NCBI GenBank assembly: GCA_937957915.1
Contig: CALGNZ010000106.1
Location: 1-50,249, forward strand
Length of the DNA stretch: 50,249 nucleotides
Reading direction: 5' to 3'
Origin: an uncultured Granulosicoccaceae bacterium
GTDB taxonomy: Bacteria; Pseudomonadota; Gammaproteobacteria; Granulosicoccales; Granulosicoccaceae
Below are positions 1 through 9,259 of this stretch, piece after piece (the stretch's first letter is position 1; the number at the start of each line of letters is the position of its first letter). Under the pieces are notes generated by a model. That model worked only from the letters and a program-made list of their open reading frames with translations. It was not told the DNA's origin and did not search any database. The position numbers were made by a program, and so were the translations under genes.

Positions 1-1
1 A

Positions 2-2815
2 TATGAGAAGAACAAGTGGAAGCGCAGAGTTTTGCATGCCAATGAAGAGGACGTCGACATTATTCGGTGCCCGGGTAAAGAGCAGAGACAAGGCATCGAA
101 GTGCTGAACGGAACGGCAACTATCGACAGTCAGTGGCGTCGCTTTGCCAATGGCTGGATTGTTACGATCGCACTCTGCAACGCACAGACGATGGCCCGAA
201 CCTCAACGGGCGCTGAGTATTTGCGTCAGCGTGCAGAAAAAACACTGTTCGAGGCAAGCCTGCGTTGTGTGATTGATGCAGGCGAGATCGGGGTCTATCC
301 GCGTGTTGATCGCAGCCTGCTCGACGATGAGGAACAGGAACTCGAACTACAGTACGCGCGCCGCAACATCTATGCAATCGGACACGGGTGTGCTGCCAAC
401 TGGCAGGTTGATGCCAACGGCACTGTGGTCAGCCTGCACGCCGAGCCTATGCCTGTAGTGGAGGTGCCGCAGATGACGGCAAATACCTACTCCGGTGGCA
501 ATGCGGTGCTGTCGTTGTCTGCACTGGCTCACATTGAACAGGCAGACGATACTCTGCAATCAGAGTTAGATGAATTCGTTAATGACTATCGCCAGTGGAT
601 TGCCAGCCAGCAGAGCGATATCGGTAATCGGGCAACCGATGATCAGCCGGCTGCTGCACGCATCGTTGAGCGCATGAACACAGCCGTAATACGGATGCGA
701 GGTGGATTGCATTTGCTGCGCGATAATACAGAGGTAAGGCTTGCGTTTGCACTGGCCAATCGCGCTATGCTCGATCAGATGCGCCAGCACGATCTTGTAC
801 AGGACAACTATCGCAATGACGATGTCTATCGATGGCGGCCGTTCCAATTGGCTTTTTTGTTAACCACGCTACAATCAGCGGCCGACGAAGACAATGAATT
901 TCGCGATACCGTTGACCTGATCTGGTTTCCCACCGGAGGCGGCAAGACCGAAGCCTATCTCGGACTTATCGCCTTTCAGATCGTGCTGCGACGACTGCGC
1001 CACCCCGATACTGGCGGCGGCACAGCCGTTATTATGCGCTACACACTGCGATTACTGACTCGCGATCAGTTTATCAGGGCGAGTCGCTTGATCTGCGCAC
1101 TGGAACTTATCCGCTTGCAACGCCACGACCTCGGAGCCGAGCCGATCAGTATCGGCATGTGGGTTGGCGATGCCACCAGCCCCAACACATTCGAAAAAGC
1201 AACCGAACAGATCCGCACTGCGATCGATGCTGATGAGGCTCCCGAACTGGTAATAAAAGAGTGTCCCTGGTGCGGAGATAGTTTTACAGCTGCGCGCAAC
1301 TATGTTTGTTCCGATCGCAAATTTCATTTTCACTGCCGCAATCCAGGGTGCGACTTCGCGGCGACACCACAGCGTGCGTTGCCGTGCAACATTGTTGACG
1401 AAGCGCTTTACCAAGACCCACCCACCATGCTGGTTGCCACGGTGGACAAGTTTGCCAGACTCGCCTGGGAGCAGCGCGCCAATGCATTCTTTGGTGGCAA
1501 CAGGCAACGCCCGCCCGAGTTGATTATCCAGGACGAACTCCACCTGATTGCAAGCGCGCTCGGCTCTGTCGCAGGTTTGTATGAAGCGGCTATCGACACC
1601 GTCTTACAATTGCGTGGCGTGCAGCCAAAGTACATTGCGTCTACCGCGACAATTCGCATGGCAGAGCAGCAGGTAAAGCGACTGTATGGCCGCGATGTTG
1701 CGGTGTTTCCGCCTCCGGGCCTCGACTGCGATGATTCCTATTTTGCACGCACGGTGCCGCTGGAGCAGCGGCCCGGCCGATTGTACGTTGGCTATTTAGC
1801 GCCACTGCTCAATCGTCGGCAATGCCTGGCGCCGTTAGCCGCAGCACTGTTAATGGCACCGCATGAATTGTTTAAAGATGCAGCAGACAGGGAATCAATA
1901 CTCGACGCATGGTGGACGCAAGTGGTTTATCACGGCAGCCTTGCCGGCGTCGGCAACAGCCACACGGCATTTGCCAGCGATGTGCGCGATTTTATGCAGC
2001 TGTTGTTCGGAACCACTGGCACAGACAATCAAGACGAAAACAGAAATAAACCTGGCCGCACAACGCCGAGCATCGCACAGCTAACCAGCCTGCAGTCGGC
2101 AGCACAAAACGCTAATATATTTGCACGCCTGAACCACCCCCGTACAGAGGATGGTTGCCTCGATGCAGTGCTGGCAACGAATATGGTTTCAGTCGGCCTT
2201 GATGTCGGGCGTTTGGCATTGATGGTGATTAACGGACAGCCTTTGACAACCGCAGAGTACATTCAGGCGAGCAGCCGTGTGGGGCGCAGTGACACACCGG
2301 GTGTTGTGTTCGCTAACTACTATCGCGATCAGGCACGCAGCCTGTCTCACTACGAGAGTTTTCGCCCTTACCACGATGCATTTTATCGCTTTGTTGAGCC
2401 CACCAGTGTTACACCCTTTACTTATCAGGCGCGGCTGCGTGCACTGCACGCAGCGCTGGTGATTGTGATGCGACACGGCGACGACAGCTTATTGGACAAC
2501 AGCGCTGCAGGCAGCTTTGATATCAATCGCGCCTCTGTCAAAAACGCAACCGACCTATTCAACAGACGATGCACTGCTTCAGCACCGGATCAGAAGGATG
2601 AAATTGCCAGACATATTCAGGCGCTACTGACCGACTGGCAAAATGAAGTTGACAGTTGCAGCTCGGGCAAGCGCCAGCTGAGCTACCAGGCACCTGACAA
2701 TGACAACCGTCAGGATCGCCTGCTACACAATCATGGTGATCGAATACCCGGTTTGTGGGCAACGTTGCAGTCGCTTCGCCATGTTGAAAATACTGCCCTG
2801 TTAAAGGCGCTCTGA
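2..2815 (+). CDS. drmA: DrmA-like DISARM helicase, N-terminus outside the window
   Basis: Large SF2-type helicase resembling DrmA, the helicase of the DISARM anti-phage system. The reading frame is open to the left edge, and the TTG at position 32 is probably not the true start. The ~938 visible residues compare with about 1,200-1,300 for full DrmA. Visible motifs, numbered from position 32: Walker A in WFPTGGGKTEAY near residue 298; a four-cysteine zinc-binding cluster beginning CPWCG near 410; a DEAH-box variant IIQDELHLI near 498; and a motif VI arginine finger in QASSRVGRS near 746. The following gene starts 3 bases after the stop and encodes the DUF1998 partner DrmB, which strengthens the call. 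Known role of the family: DNA translocase that, together with DrmB, recognises incoming phage DNA. Upstream partners such as a methyltransferase cannot be seen. Confidence 0.8.
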   Translation, partial: YEKNKWKRRVLHANEEDVDIIRCPGKEQRQGIEVLNGTATIDSQWRRFANGWIVTIALCNAQTMARTSTGAEYLRQRAEKTLFEASLRCVIDAGEIGVYPRVDRSLLDDEEQELELQYARRNIYAIGHGCAANWQVDANGTVVSLHAEPMPVVEVPQMTANTYSGGNAVLSLSALAHIEQADDTLQSELDEFVNDYRQWIASQQSDIGNRATDDQPAAARIVERMNTAVIRMRGGLHLLRDNTEVRLAFALANRAMLDQMRQHDLVQDNYRNDDVYRWRPFQLAFLLTTLQSAADEDNEFRDTVDLIWFPTGGGKTEAYLGLIAFQIVLRRLRHPDTGGGTAVIMRYTLRLLTRDQFIRASRLICALELIRLQRHDLGAEPISIGMWVGDATSPNTFEKATEQIRTAIDADEAPELVIKECPWCGDSFTAARNYVCSDRKFHFHCRNPGCDFAATPQRALPCNIVDEALYQDPPTMLVATVDKFARLAWEQRANAFFGGNRQRPPELIIQDELHLIASALGSVAGLYEAAIDTVLQLRGVQPKYIASTATIRMAEQQVKRLYGRDVAVFPPPGLDCDDSYFARTVPLEQRPGRLYVGYLAPLLNRRQCLAPLAAALLMAPHELFKDAADRESILDAWWTQVVYHGSLAGVGNSHTAFASDVRDFMQLLFGTTGTDNQDENRNKPGRTTPSIAQLTSLQSAAQNANIFARLNHPRTEDGCLDAVLATNMVSVGLDVGRLALMVINGQPLTTAEYIQASSRVGRSDTPGVVFANYYRDQARSLSHYESFRPYHDAFYRFVEPTSVTPFTYQARLRALHAALVIVMRHGDDSLLDNSAAGSFDINRASVKNATDLFNRRCTASAPDQKDEIARHIQALLTDWQNEVDSCSSGKRQLSYQAPDNDNRQDRLLHNHGDRIPGLWATLQSLRHVENTALLKAL

Positions 2816-2818
2816 ACG

Positions 2819-4639
2819 ATGACAGATGAGTTGATTCCGATTCGACTGTCACACCTGCTGGGTCAAAGTGGTGTGGGCGCAATTGTGCGGGGGCCGAACG
2901 GATTGGTTGTGGTACAGGATACCCGGCAATGGACCGATCGCCATGGCCATGTCACCGGTAAAACGATTCCCTATGTAGATCGTGTACGTGCAGCGCTGGA
3001 CATCGATCAGGAACTCCGCGAGCCACCGGTAGCAAAGGAACTGGCCAACGGTCAGGTTGACGGCGTTGTGGTGCCGGCCACCCGATTTCCATCGTGGATG
3101 CACTGCCCGGCTTGTGGTGCTTTGCATTACCGACCGTGGCAGGCAAAACCGCCCAATGACGAGCCTCGCTGTGATCGCGAGGCCTGCAAACGCGGACCAA
3201 AACTGGAACAGGTGACCTGGGTGCTGGCACACACGGACGGACACCTTGCCGATGTCCCGTGGCATGTTCTGACACATGCCGACGCGCAAAATCCGCAGCA
3301 ACGCGAGTGCAAACACCGCGACCAACTGCGCCTGGTTGAGCGAGGCTACGAAAATCGAACGCTAGTGTGCGGTGTGTGCAAAGTGACAAAAGTGTTTACC
3401 GGCGCCGAGAGAGTTTTCTTCGGCAACAGACGGATGCAACCCTGGACCAAAGATGATCATGTATCCACATCGCCGGTCACTGACGGTAACGCCGAGCAGC
3501 TAGCTGAGGTACTGGCAGTGAATGATACCCGCGTTTACGCCCCGGAAGCTGATTCTGCCCTGGTTATTCCACCGGAGTCCCGGGTACGGAAAGGAACTGT
3601 GGTTGATCGACTGTACCGAAACTCCGAGGTACGCAGCCAAATAGATAATGCACGTATGCCTCTGCAGCGAAAGAGTGTTATGCGCACCCTTGCCGAAGAA
3701 TATCGATGCTCAACTACCGATATCGAGACGGCGATAACCGATATCGAGCAAGGCTACCCACTGTACGGCGAGAACCCCACACCAGGTCAGTTACTGGAGA
3801 GTGAGTTCAAAGCGTTTCTTGAGATACTGCCTGATCAGCGCGATGACGAAGATCTGGTCACCCGCAACAACAGCGATATATGGAGCGCACTTGCGACATC
3901 TGAAACTGTCAGTGGCGAGCAGCAAAACATAGTAGCCGGCGTGCGCCACCTGGTGCGGGTAGACCGCCTGAAGGCGGTGAAAGTATATCGAGGTTTTAGC
4001 CGACTGGGAGGTGACTCCGTAGCGCCGTGTATCACAGGCGAGTCAGACTGGCTACCGGCAGTCGAGCTATATGGTGAGGGAATCTTTGTTGCGCTCGATG
4101 AAGGTCGACTCAGTCACTGGGAACACTTACCCGTTGTAGAAGAACGGCTTCATCAATTTAGCCTGCGGTTGGCCAGCGCAGGACAGCGACAGCCCAACCC
4201 ATTGACTACCCGGTTTATGCTGCTGCACACGCTTTCGCACTTGCTCATACGGCAAATCGAGTACGAGGGCGGCTACCCGGCGGCATCATTGGCTGAACGC
4301 ATCTATTGCTCAAGGGCACCCGTGCCAATGGCCGGAATTCTCATTCATGTGGCGGTTCCCGACATTGCCGGTTCACTGGGCGGCCTGGCCGAGTTAAGCG
4401 AGCCGCGCCGCTTTCTACGCTTGTTGATTCGAGCCCTGGAACATTCGCGCTGGTGCTCGCTTGACCCGGTTTGCGCCGAGCACGAGGGCCAGGGGCCAAA
4501 CCTGCTCAACCGGGCGGCATGCCATGCCTGTGCTCTGGTGCCGGAGCCTGCTTGCGACTATGGCAATACCTTGCTTGATCGCGCCTTCGTCAAGGGTGAT
4601 GCCAGCCTCGGATTACCTTCTTTTTTCGGGTTGACCTAG
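2819..4639 (+). CDS. drmB: DrmB-like protein with DUF1998 domain
   Basis: A 606-residue protein matching DrmB, the DUF1998 partner of DrmA in DISARM. Three features show this. The N-terminal half has cysteine pairs consistent with zinc binding (CPACG near residue 98, a second pair in LVCGVCK near 185). The DUF1998 core FMLLHTLSHLLIRQIEYEGG lies near residue 466, followed by SLAERIYC. The C-terminal cysteine cluster has the family signature CHACALVPEPAC followed by an asparagine and LDR. Start ATG lies 3 bases after the drmA stop, so the two are almost certainly co-transcribed and translationally coupled. Family knowledge: DrmA and DrmB form a complex that engages DNA. The next gene is not drmC (phospholipase D) as in described DISARM loci. 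Confidence 0.82.
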   Translation: MTDELIPIRLSHLLGQSGVGAIVRGPNGLVVVQDTRQWTDRHGHVTGKTIPYVDRVRAALDIDQELREPPVAKELANGQVDGVVVPATRFPSWMHCPACGALHYRPWQAKPPNDEPRCDREACKRGPKLEQVTWVLAHTDGHLADVPWHVLTHADAQNPQQRECKHRDQLRLVERGYENRTLVCGVCKVTKVFTGAERVFFGNRRMQPWTKDDHVSTSPVTDGNAEQLAEVLAVNDTRVYAPEADSALVIPPESRVRKGTVVDRLYRNSEVRSQIDNARMPLQRKSVMRTLAEEYRCSTTDIETAITDIEQGYPLYGENPTPGQLLESEFKAFLEILPDQRDDEDLVTRNNSDIWSALATSETVSGEQQNIVAGVRHLVRVDRLKAVKVYRGFSRLGGDSVAPCITGESDWLPAVELYGEGIFVALDEGRLSHWEHLPVVEERLHQFSLRLASAGQRQPNPLTTRFMLLHTLSHLLIRQIEYEGGYPAASLAERIYCSRAPVPMAGILIHVAVPDIAGSLGGLAELSEPRRFLRLLIRALEHSRWCSLDPVCAEHEGQGPNLLNRAACHACALVPEPACDYGNTLLDRAFVKGDASLGLPSFFGLT

Positions 4640-4641
4640 AC

Positions 4642-5850
4642 GTGTTTCAGGATGACAAAGACGTGTCCATTGACCGTACACGACGCTTCACCCTACCCGG
4701 CATCCATGAATTGAACAAAGACCAGGACGAAGCACTGGCCTTGCCTGTGACCGGGCAGCATCTGATTATCGGTGGTCCTGGCACCGGCAAATCAGTGGTT
4801 GTGCTTTTGCGCGCGCGAAGGCTGAGTGAGGGTAAAAAAATTTATGGAACGCTGGTTTACAACCAACTGTTGCATCACTCCAATCGCCATCTGTTTGGTG
4901 GCGACCATGCTTTTCCGGCAATGACCTGGGACAGCTGGTTCCGGCGACATTTTCACCGTCGACTGGGAACAACCATACCAACGCTGGCGTCAGACAAGCC
5001 CGGTGGCTACCAGGCTATCGACTGGAATGCGGTGGTACAGCAGGTGCAGCATGTGGTTGACGTTGATATGCAAAGCGATAAATACATCGTCATCGACGAA
5101 GGTCAGGATATGCCACCGGCTTTTTATCAGACGCTGATCGCTCTGGGCTTTGAGAACTTCTATATTGCCGCAGACCAAAACCAGCAAATTCACCCGGACC
5201 GCTGTAGTTCACGCCGCGACATTGAAAATTTGCTGGCAATTACCACGGAAGATACACTGGAACTGAAAATCAATTACCGCAATACACAGCCGATTGCCGC
5301 GCTGGCACAACACTTTTATCCGGCTGACCCCGCCAGCCCGAAGCCGGCTCTGCCTGAACTCGAAACTTCGGTCACCGCACCGGAGCTTTGGACCTACGAT
5401 ACCGCTGACACCGTGCCACTGACAAAGATGGCAGACAACATTTTACAGCTGAGTGACCGCAACCCGCGCAAGTTGATTGGAATCATTACACCGGATAATA
5501 AAATTCGCAAAAAATTCGAAACAGCGCTGCATCAGGCCAACCCGACTCTGGATCATGGCAAGCCACCCGTGCAGTCATTTGGTTCCGGCCAGCGCACCCC
5601 GCTCAACTTTGCACAGGGAGGCGTGATGATTATCAACGCCCAGTCGTGCAAGGGGCTGGAGTTTGATATCGCTATTCTTGCAGATATTGATCAACACCAA
5701 CCGAAGCGCGACCCTCACACGCTTAAAGCCCGGTTTTACGTTATGGCCGCACGGGCGCGCGAGCAGCTAGTGCTGCTTCGAAGCGGCCGCGCCTGTCCTG
5801 TCGTCGACGGATTGCTTCCGTCAGATCCGGCGCTTCTGGTCAGAAAATAA
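4642..5850 (+). CDS. SF1 UvrD/Rep-type ATPase of the DISARM-like operon
   Basis: A 402-residue superfamily 1 helicase-like ATPase with the minimal set of motifs. Walker A GGPGTGKS is at residues 44-51 and motif II DEGQD at 152-156. Motif III is in AADQNQQIH, motif IV contains YRNT, motif V is SCKGLEFD, and motif VI is YVMAARAREQL. It is short for UvrD (about 700 residues) and lacks the large 1B/2B insertions, so it may act as a DNA-dependent ATPase rather than a processive helicase. The GTG start at 4642 follows the drmB stop by two bases and its own stop abuts the next ATG, so it belongs to the operon. It shares the DEGQD style of motif II with the NERD-helicase two genes downstream. Its exact substrate is not known. 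Confidence 0.8.
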   Translation: MFQDDKDVSIDRTRRFTLPGIHELNKDQDEALALPVTGQHLIIGGPGTGKSVVVLLRARRLSEGKKIYGTLVYNQLLHHSNRHLFGGDHAFPAMTWDSWFRRHFHRRLGTTIPTLASDKPGGYQAIDWNAVVQQVQHVVDVDMQSDKYIVIDEGQDMPPAFYQTLIALGFENFYIAADQNQQIHPDRCSSRRDIENLLAITTEDTLELKINYRNTQPIAALAQHFYPADPASPKPALPELETSVTAPELWTYDTADTVPLTKMADNILQLSDRNPRKLIGIITPDNKIRKKFETALHQANPTLDHGKPPVQSFGSGQRTPLNFAQGGVMIINAQSCKGLEFDIAILADIDQHQPKRDPHTLKARFYVMAARAREQLVLLRSGRACPVVDGLLPSDPALLVRK

Positions 5851-7476
5851 ATGATGGCTACCAAGAAAATGGCAAATAAAACATCTACCAGACGACCAAC
5901 CGAGCGTCTCTGGCATCTGGTGACCAATCATCAGAATATGCTCTATATGCTGGCTGCAGGCATGGTGATGGAGCCTGCAGGATTTGGTAACAAATACTAC
6001 GCTGATACGCTAAAAGACTACCCGGGGCAAATACCGCTATTTCGCGACAAAGCAGGCATCCCGACTGACGCCTTAATGCATTCTGTCAGTGAACGCACAC
6101 ACTTACTACCGTGTATCGCATCATTCAATTTAAACGACATATCCGGGGAACTCACCATGCTTGCGCACAAGGGTAAAACGCGCACTCGCAAGGTAAAGTC
6201 TTTGCCTCAAAGAAAAGGCAGTAGCGAAGTTGCAGCGCTGATTCCCGCACCGCTGCCCTTGTCCTTGCTAAGCGCTATCTCTTTTCGTTCAGACAAGGAA
6301 TTGCAAGCTTTCACCACTGCCGCCAGCGATGTTGCAAACATCGACATGTCCTGTTTACGGGTTGAGGTATCGGAGCCACTATTCGCTCAGGTGCAAGACG
6401 ACAAAACCTGGCCACTACCAGGAGATAACGCCGGCCTCTTTGGCGACAGTCGCATACCAGCACATGGGTTTGCGGTAGGTGGTGCTATCGCAATGTTGTA
6501 TCACCTGGCTAATCGAAGCGATGCGGGGCTTGCGACATTTCGGCTGATCACAGACCCGGAAACAACAGATGGCCGTGACTCCAGGTGCAGTGACCCTGGG
6601 TGCAGTGACCCGGTACTATCAGAGTTTTCCAGCTGGTTGCATAAGGGCAAAGTGTCAGAACGGGCCGATTCACGCGCCCGCTTGTATTGGGGTGTTGTCA
6701 ATTCACTGATTGACAATCGTGCTGCAGGCAGCACTAAAACACCCATTGACGTTACGATCGACTACCTGCAGGCGCAGCACGAACAAATCAATGATCCAAA
6801 AATCCGCCAGCGACTACAAAACCTGCTTAGCGATATTCGTGGTGCCGGCGGGCTCGGCGGCGGCACGATTACCGAGTTGCTTGAAAAGAACAATGGGTCT
6901 CTTTCGAGGCCGTTGCTGTTATTTAGCCTGCGAGAAAGTTGCGTCGAATTGCTGGAATTTTCTCATCCGTTAGTTAGCGATACCGAGGTGCTGTTGGCAG
7001 GCATTTTATTTGGCGTGCGAGAAGGCTGGTTGCAACTGCCAGCGGAGTTACGCGGAAGCGACTTGTCCCGCTACGTCAGCCACAGGATGGCAGCAGCGGA
7101 ACACCGAATAACCAGTCAACTCAACACCAGTGCGACACCATGGCCAGTACCGCTTCGCGCGTACTTTACCTCCCACGAAACGTTTAATCACAAAGTAACC
7201 GCGGTGGCTATAGACATTGCGAGTCAGTGCGACTGGCACAATTGCATCGAATCTCACATTACCCTGCCGGATGAAGCATTACCGGAAACATTCAGCCGTC
7301 AGGGTCGGCAGTTGGTGTTACCGGGTTTGATCAACGTTCAAACCAAATTAAACGAAGAAAATTTTCTACAGTGGCTTGGCCAATGGCCACCCCTGCCTGC
7401 ACAGATAGAGGCAGACGCGAGAGACAAGCTGGTTACGTTGCATGCCATAGAGGAAGAACCCGACGGGGCTGCATAA
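5851..7476 (+). CDS. Unrecognised 541-residue protein in the DISARM-like operon
   Basis: I do not recognise a family. The ATG directly abuts the preceding TAA and the stop is two bases before the next start, so it is translated as part of the operon. No transmembrane segment or signal peptide is visible. A basic N-terminus is followed by a mixed alpha/beta region. Near residues 245-253 there is a duplicated element (RCSDPG then CSDPV) encoded by a 13-base tandem repeat GGTGCAGTGACCC, which adds extra cysteines. A Gly-rich turn GAGGLGGG occurs near residue 332. No nuclease, helicase or methyltransferase motif is apparent. By position between two ATPases it could be a substrate-binding or scaffolding subunit; that is inference only. 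Confidence 0.75.
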   Translation: MMATKKMANKTSTRRPTERLWHLVTNHQNMLYMLAAGMVMEPAGFGNKYYADTLKDYPGQIPLFRDKAGIPTDALMHSVSERTHLLPCIASFNLNDISGELTMLAHKGKTRTRKVKSLPQRKGSSEVAALIPAPLPLSLLSAISFRSDKELQAFTTAASDVANIDMSCLRVEVSEPLFAQVQDDKTWPLPGDNAGLFGDSRIPAHGFAVGGAIAMLYHLANRSDAGLATFRLITDPETTDGRDSRCSDPGCSDPVLSEFSSWLHKGKVSERADSRARLYWGVVNSLIDNRAAGSTKTPIDVTIDYLQAQHEQINDPKIRQRLQNLLSDIRGAGGLGGGTITELLEKNNGSLSRPLLLFSLRESCVELLEFSHPLVSDTEVLLAGILFGVREGWLQLPAELRGSDLSRYVSHRMAAAEHRITSQLNTSATPWPVPLRAYFTSHETFNHKVTAVAIDIASQCDWHNCIESHITLPDEALPETFSRQGRQLVLPGLINVQTKLNEENFLQWLGQWPPLPAQIEADARDKLVTLHAIEEEPDGAA

Positions 7477-7478
7477 GT

Positions 7479-9056
7479 ATGCGGATGATACCCGCACAAC
7501 CACTGAACACAGGCAGTCGTGCTGAGCTGCAGGTGTTTGATCAACTCCGTGCAGCATTTTCAGCACCGGAATATCATACCTGGTTCGCTCTGCACTCGCT
7601 AAATCTGCCATGGCATGAGTACAAACGCTTTGCCGAAATTGACTTTATTGTTGCAGGGCCACCGGGCATATTCGTTCTTGAGGTAAAAGGCGGAGGTGTA
7701 TCCTGTAGTGACGGCATATGGCAGACCACGAACCGACGTGGCGACAGTGTGCGCTTGCGCGAATCCCCGTTTAGACAAGCTCAAAGCGCACTGCACGGTC
7801 TACAGCAACGGCTGCCTGCCGCACTTTCCAGTGCTTTCACGATCGGCTACGGCGTTGTCATACCGGAGGTACAAAACCTCCCCGAGAGCGCCGAGTGGGA
7901 GCGAGCGGTACTCGCCGATGCTCGTGACTTCCACAACTTTGAACATTGGCTGCAACAATTAGTTGAGCATTGGCAGAAAAAGACCAATTACGTCAAGTGC
8001 GCAACGTCTGAGCAACTAGATCAATTACAGCAGCACTTGCGGCCTGAATTTGAAGCAGTGCCGCCTTTGCATCAATCAACCCATGCCGTTGAAGAGCGGA
8101 TTACACACCTGACTACAGACCAGCTGAAGCTGGTGGATATAGTCGAAGCAAACTTTCGGGTAATCTGCACCGGTGGTGCCGGAACCGGAAAGACTATGAT
8201 GGCACTGGAGTTGGCAAAGCGTTGGCGTGCCAGTGACATATCAGTCGCGCTGGTCTGCCAGTCCCCCTGGTTAAAACGCTTTTTGCAACGCCATGCCACC
8301 ACAGGTTTGGTTGTTAGTCTGGTTGACAGCATACGGGTTGCCGCAAGGCGCGCAGGTATAGACAAGTTTGATGCGCTGATCGTCGATGAAGGACAGGATA
8401 TTTTAAATAGGGAGGCCCTGACGTTACTGGGCGACTATTTGCACGGTGGCATAAATGAAGGTCGGTGGTGCTTTTTCCACGATCTTAACAATCAGTCAGG
8501 CCTGTGTGGCACTTATCTGCCAGAGGCATACGAACACCTTGAACGCGCCAGTTCCGCGCAAGTACCACTAACAACGAATTGTCGAAACTCTCTGCCAATA
8601 CTGCAGCATATCCAAAGTCAGCTAGGTGCAGATTTGGGTCATGCCGGCGTGGGCGATGGCCCGGAGGTTCGCGTCTATACTGCATCAAGCACCAGTGATG
8701 CTGTCAACGCATTGAACCGGGAACTGCTGGCACTACTGGAGACAGAGGGTTTTAGCCCGGGAGATCTGGTAATACTGTCGTCTGTGCCATTTGCACAGTC
8801 CTGGGCGTCTTCCATTGACAGTCAGTTGCAAAAACTGGTTTCTGTTCTGGACGAATCATCCCCTCGCTATGGGAACCGTGATCGCATTGGCTTCGCACGA
8901 ATTGAACAATTCAAAGGACTTGAGAGCGAGGTAGTCATAGTTGTGGATTTGGAACCACCCAGTGATAGCGTGAATACACATGCGCTCAACTACGTAGGGA
9001 TGAGTAGAGCACGAGCGTTGTTGAGCATGATTTATCGCACGCGGCGTCTGGACTAG
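7479..9056 (+). CDS. NERD-domain nuclease fused to SF1 helicase
   Basis: A 525-residue protein with an N-terminal nuclease-related domain (NERD) and a C-terminal superfamily 1 helicase. The NERD core shows FAEIDFIVAG (Asp near residue 55) and IFVLEVKGG (Glu-x-Lys at 68-70), the acidic and lysine residues expected of PD-(D/E)xK-like nucleases. The helicase part has Walker A GGAGTGKT near residue 232, DEGQD near 303, a motif IV-like TNCRNS, a motif V-like QFKGLESEVV, and a final motif VI NYVGMSRARALL. The ATG at 7479 is preferred over in-frame starts further upstream because those lie inside the previous gene and the NERD homology begins just after it. As the only recognisable nuclease in the visible operon, it is a candidate replacement for the DrmC nuclease of DISARM. 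Confidence 0.8.
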   Translation: MRMIPAQPLNTGSRAELQVFDQLRAAFSAPEYHTWFALHSLNLPWHEYKRFAEIDFIVAGPPGIFVLEVKGGGVSCSDGIWQTTNRRGDSVRLRESPFRQAQSALHGLQQRLPAALSSAFTIGYGVVIPEVQNLPESAEWERAVLADARDFHNFEHWLQQLVEHWQKKTNYVKCATSEQLDQLQQHLRPEFEAVPPLHQSTHAVEERITHLTTDQLKLVDIVEANFRVICTGGAGTGKTMMALELAKRWRASDISVALVCQSPWLKRFLQRHATTGLVVSLVDSIRVAARRAGIDKFDALIVDEGQDILNREALTLLGDYLHGGINEGRWCFFHDLNNQSGLCGTYLPEAYEHLERASSAQVPLTTNCRNSLPILQHIQSQLGADLGHAGVGDGPEVRVYTASSTSDAVNALNRELLALLETEGFSPGDLVILSSVPFAQSWASSIDSQLQKLVSVLDESSPRYGNRDRIGFARIEQFKGLESEVVIVVDLEPPSDSVNTHALNYVGMSRARALLSMIYRTRRLD

Positions 9057-9259
9057 CCTGCATTATTTAAACGTCGGTCGTATCGCAGATAGTCTGGATC
9101 AGCAGCCGAATAGTCGCGCATTCTTCTATAACCAACTGAAAAAATCACAAGCCATACTAAATCGAGCACCCCCTTCGCCCATAGGGTTTGTTAAGTGGCG
9201 TCCAGCCAATTTCGCACACGCGCCATTAGCAGCCGTGGTGGTGACAATTGCGTCTGAGT

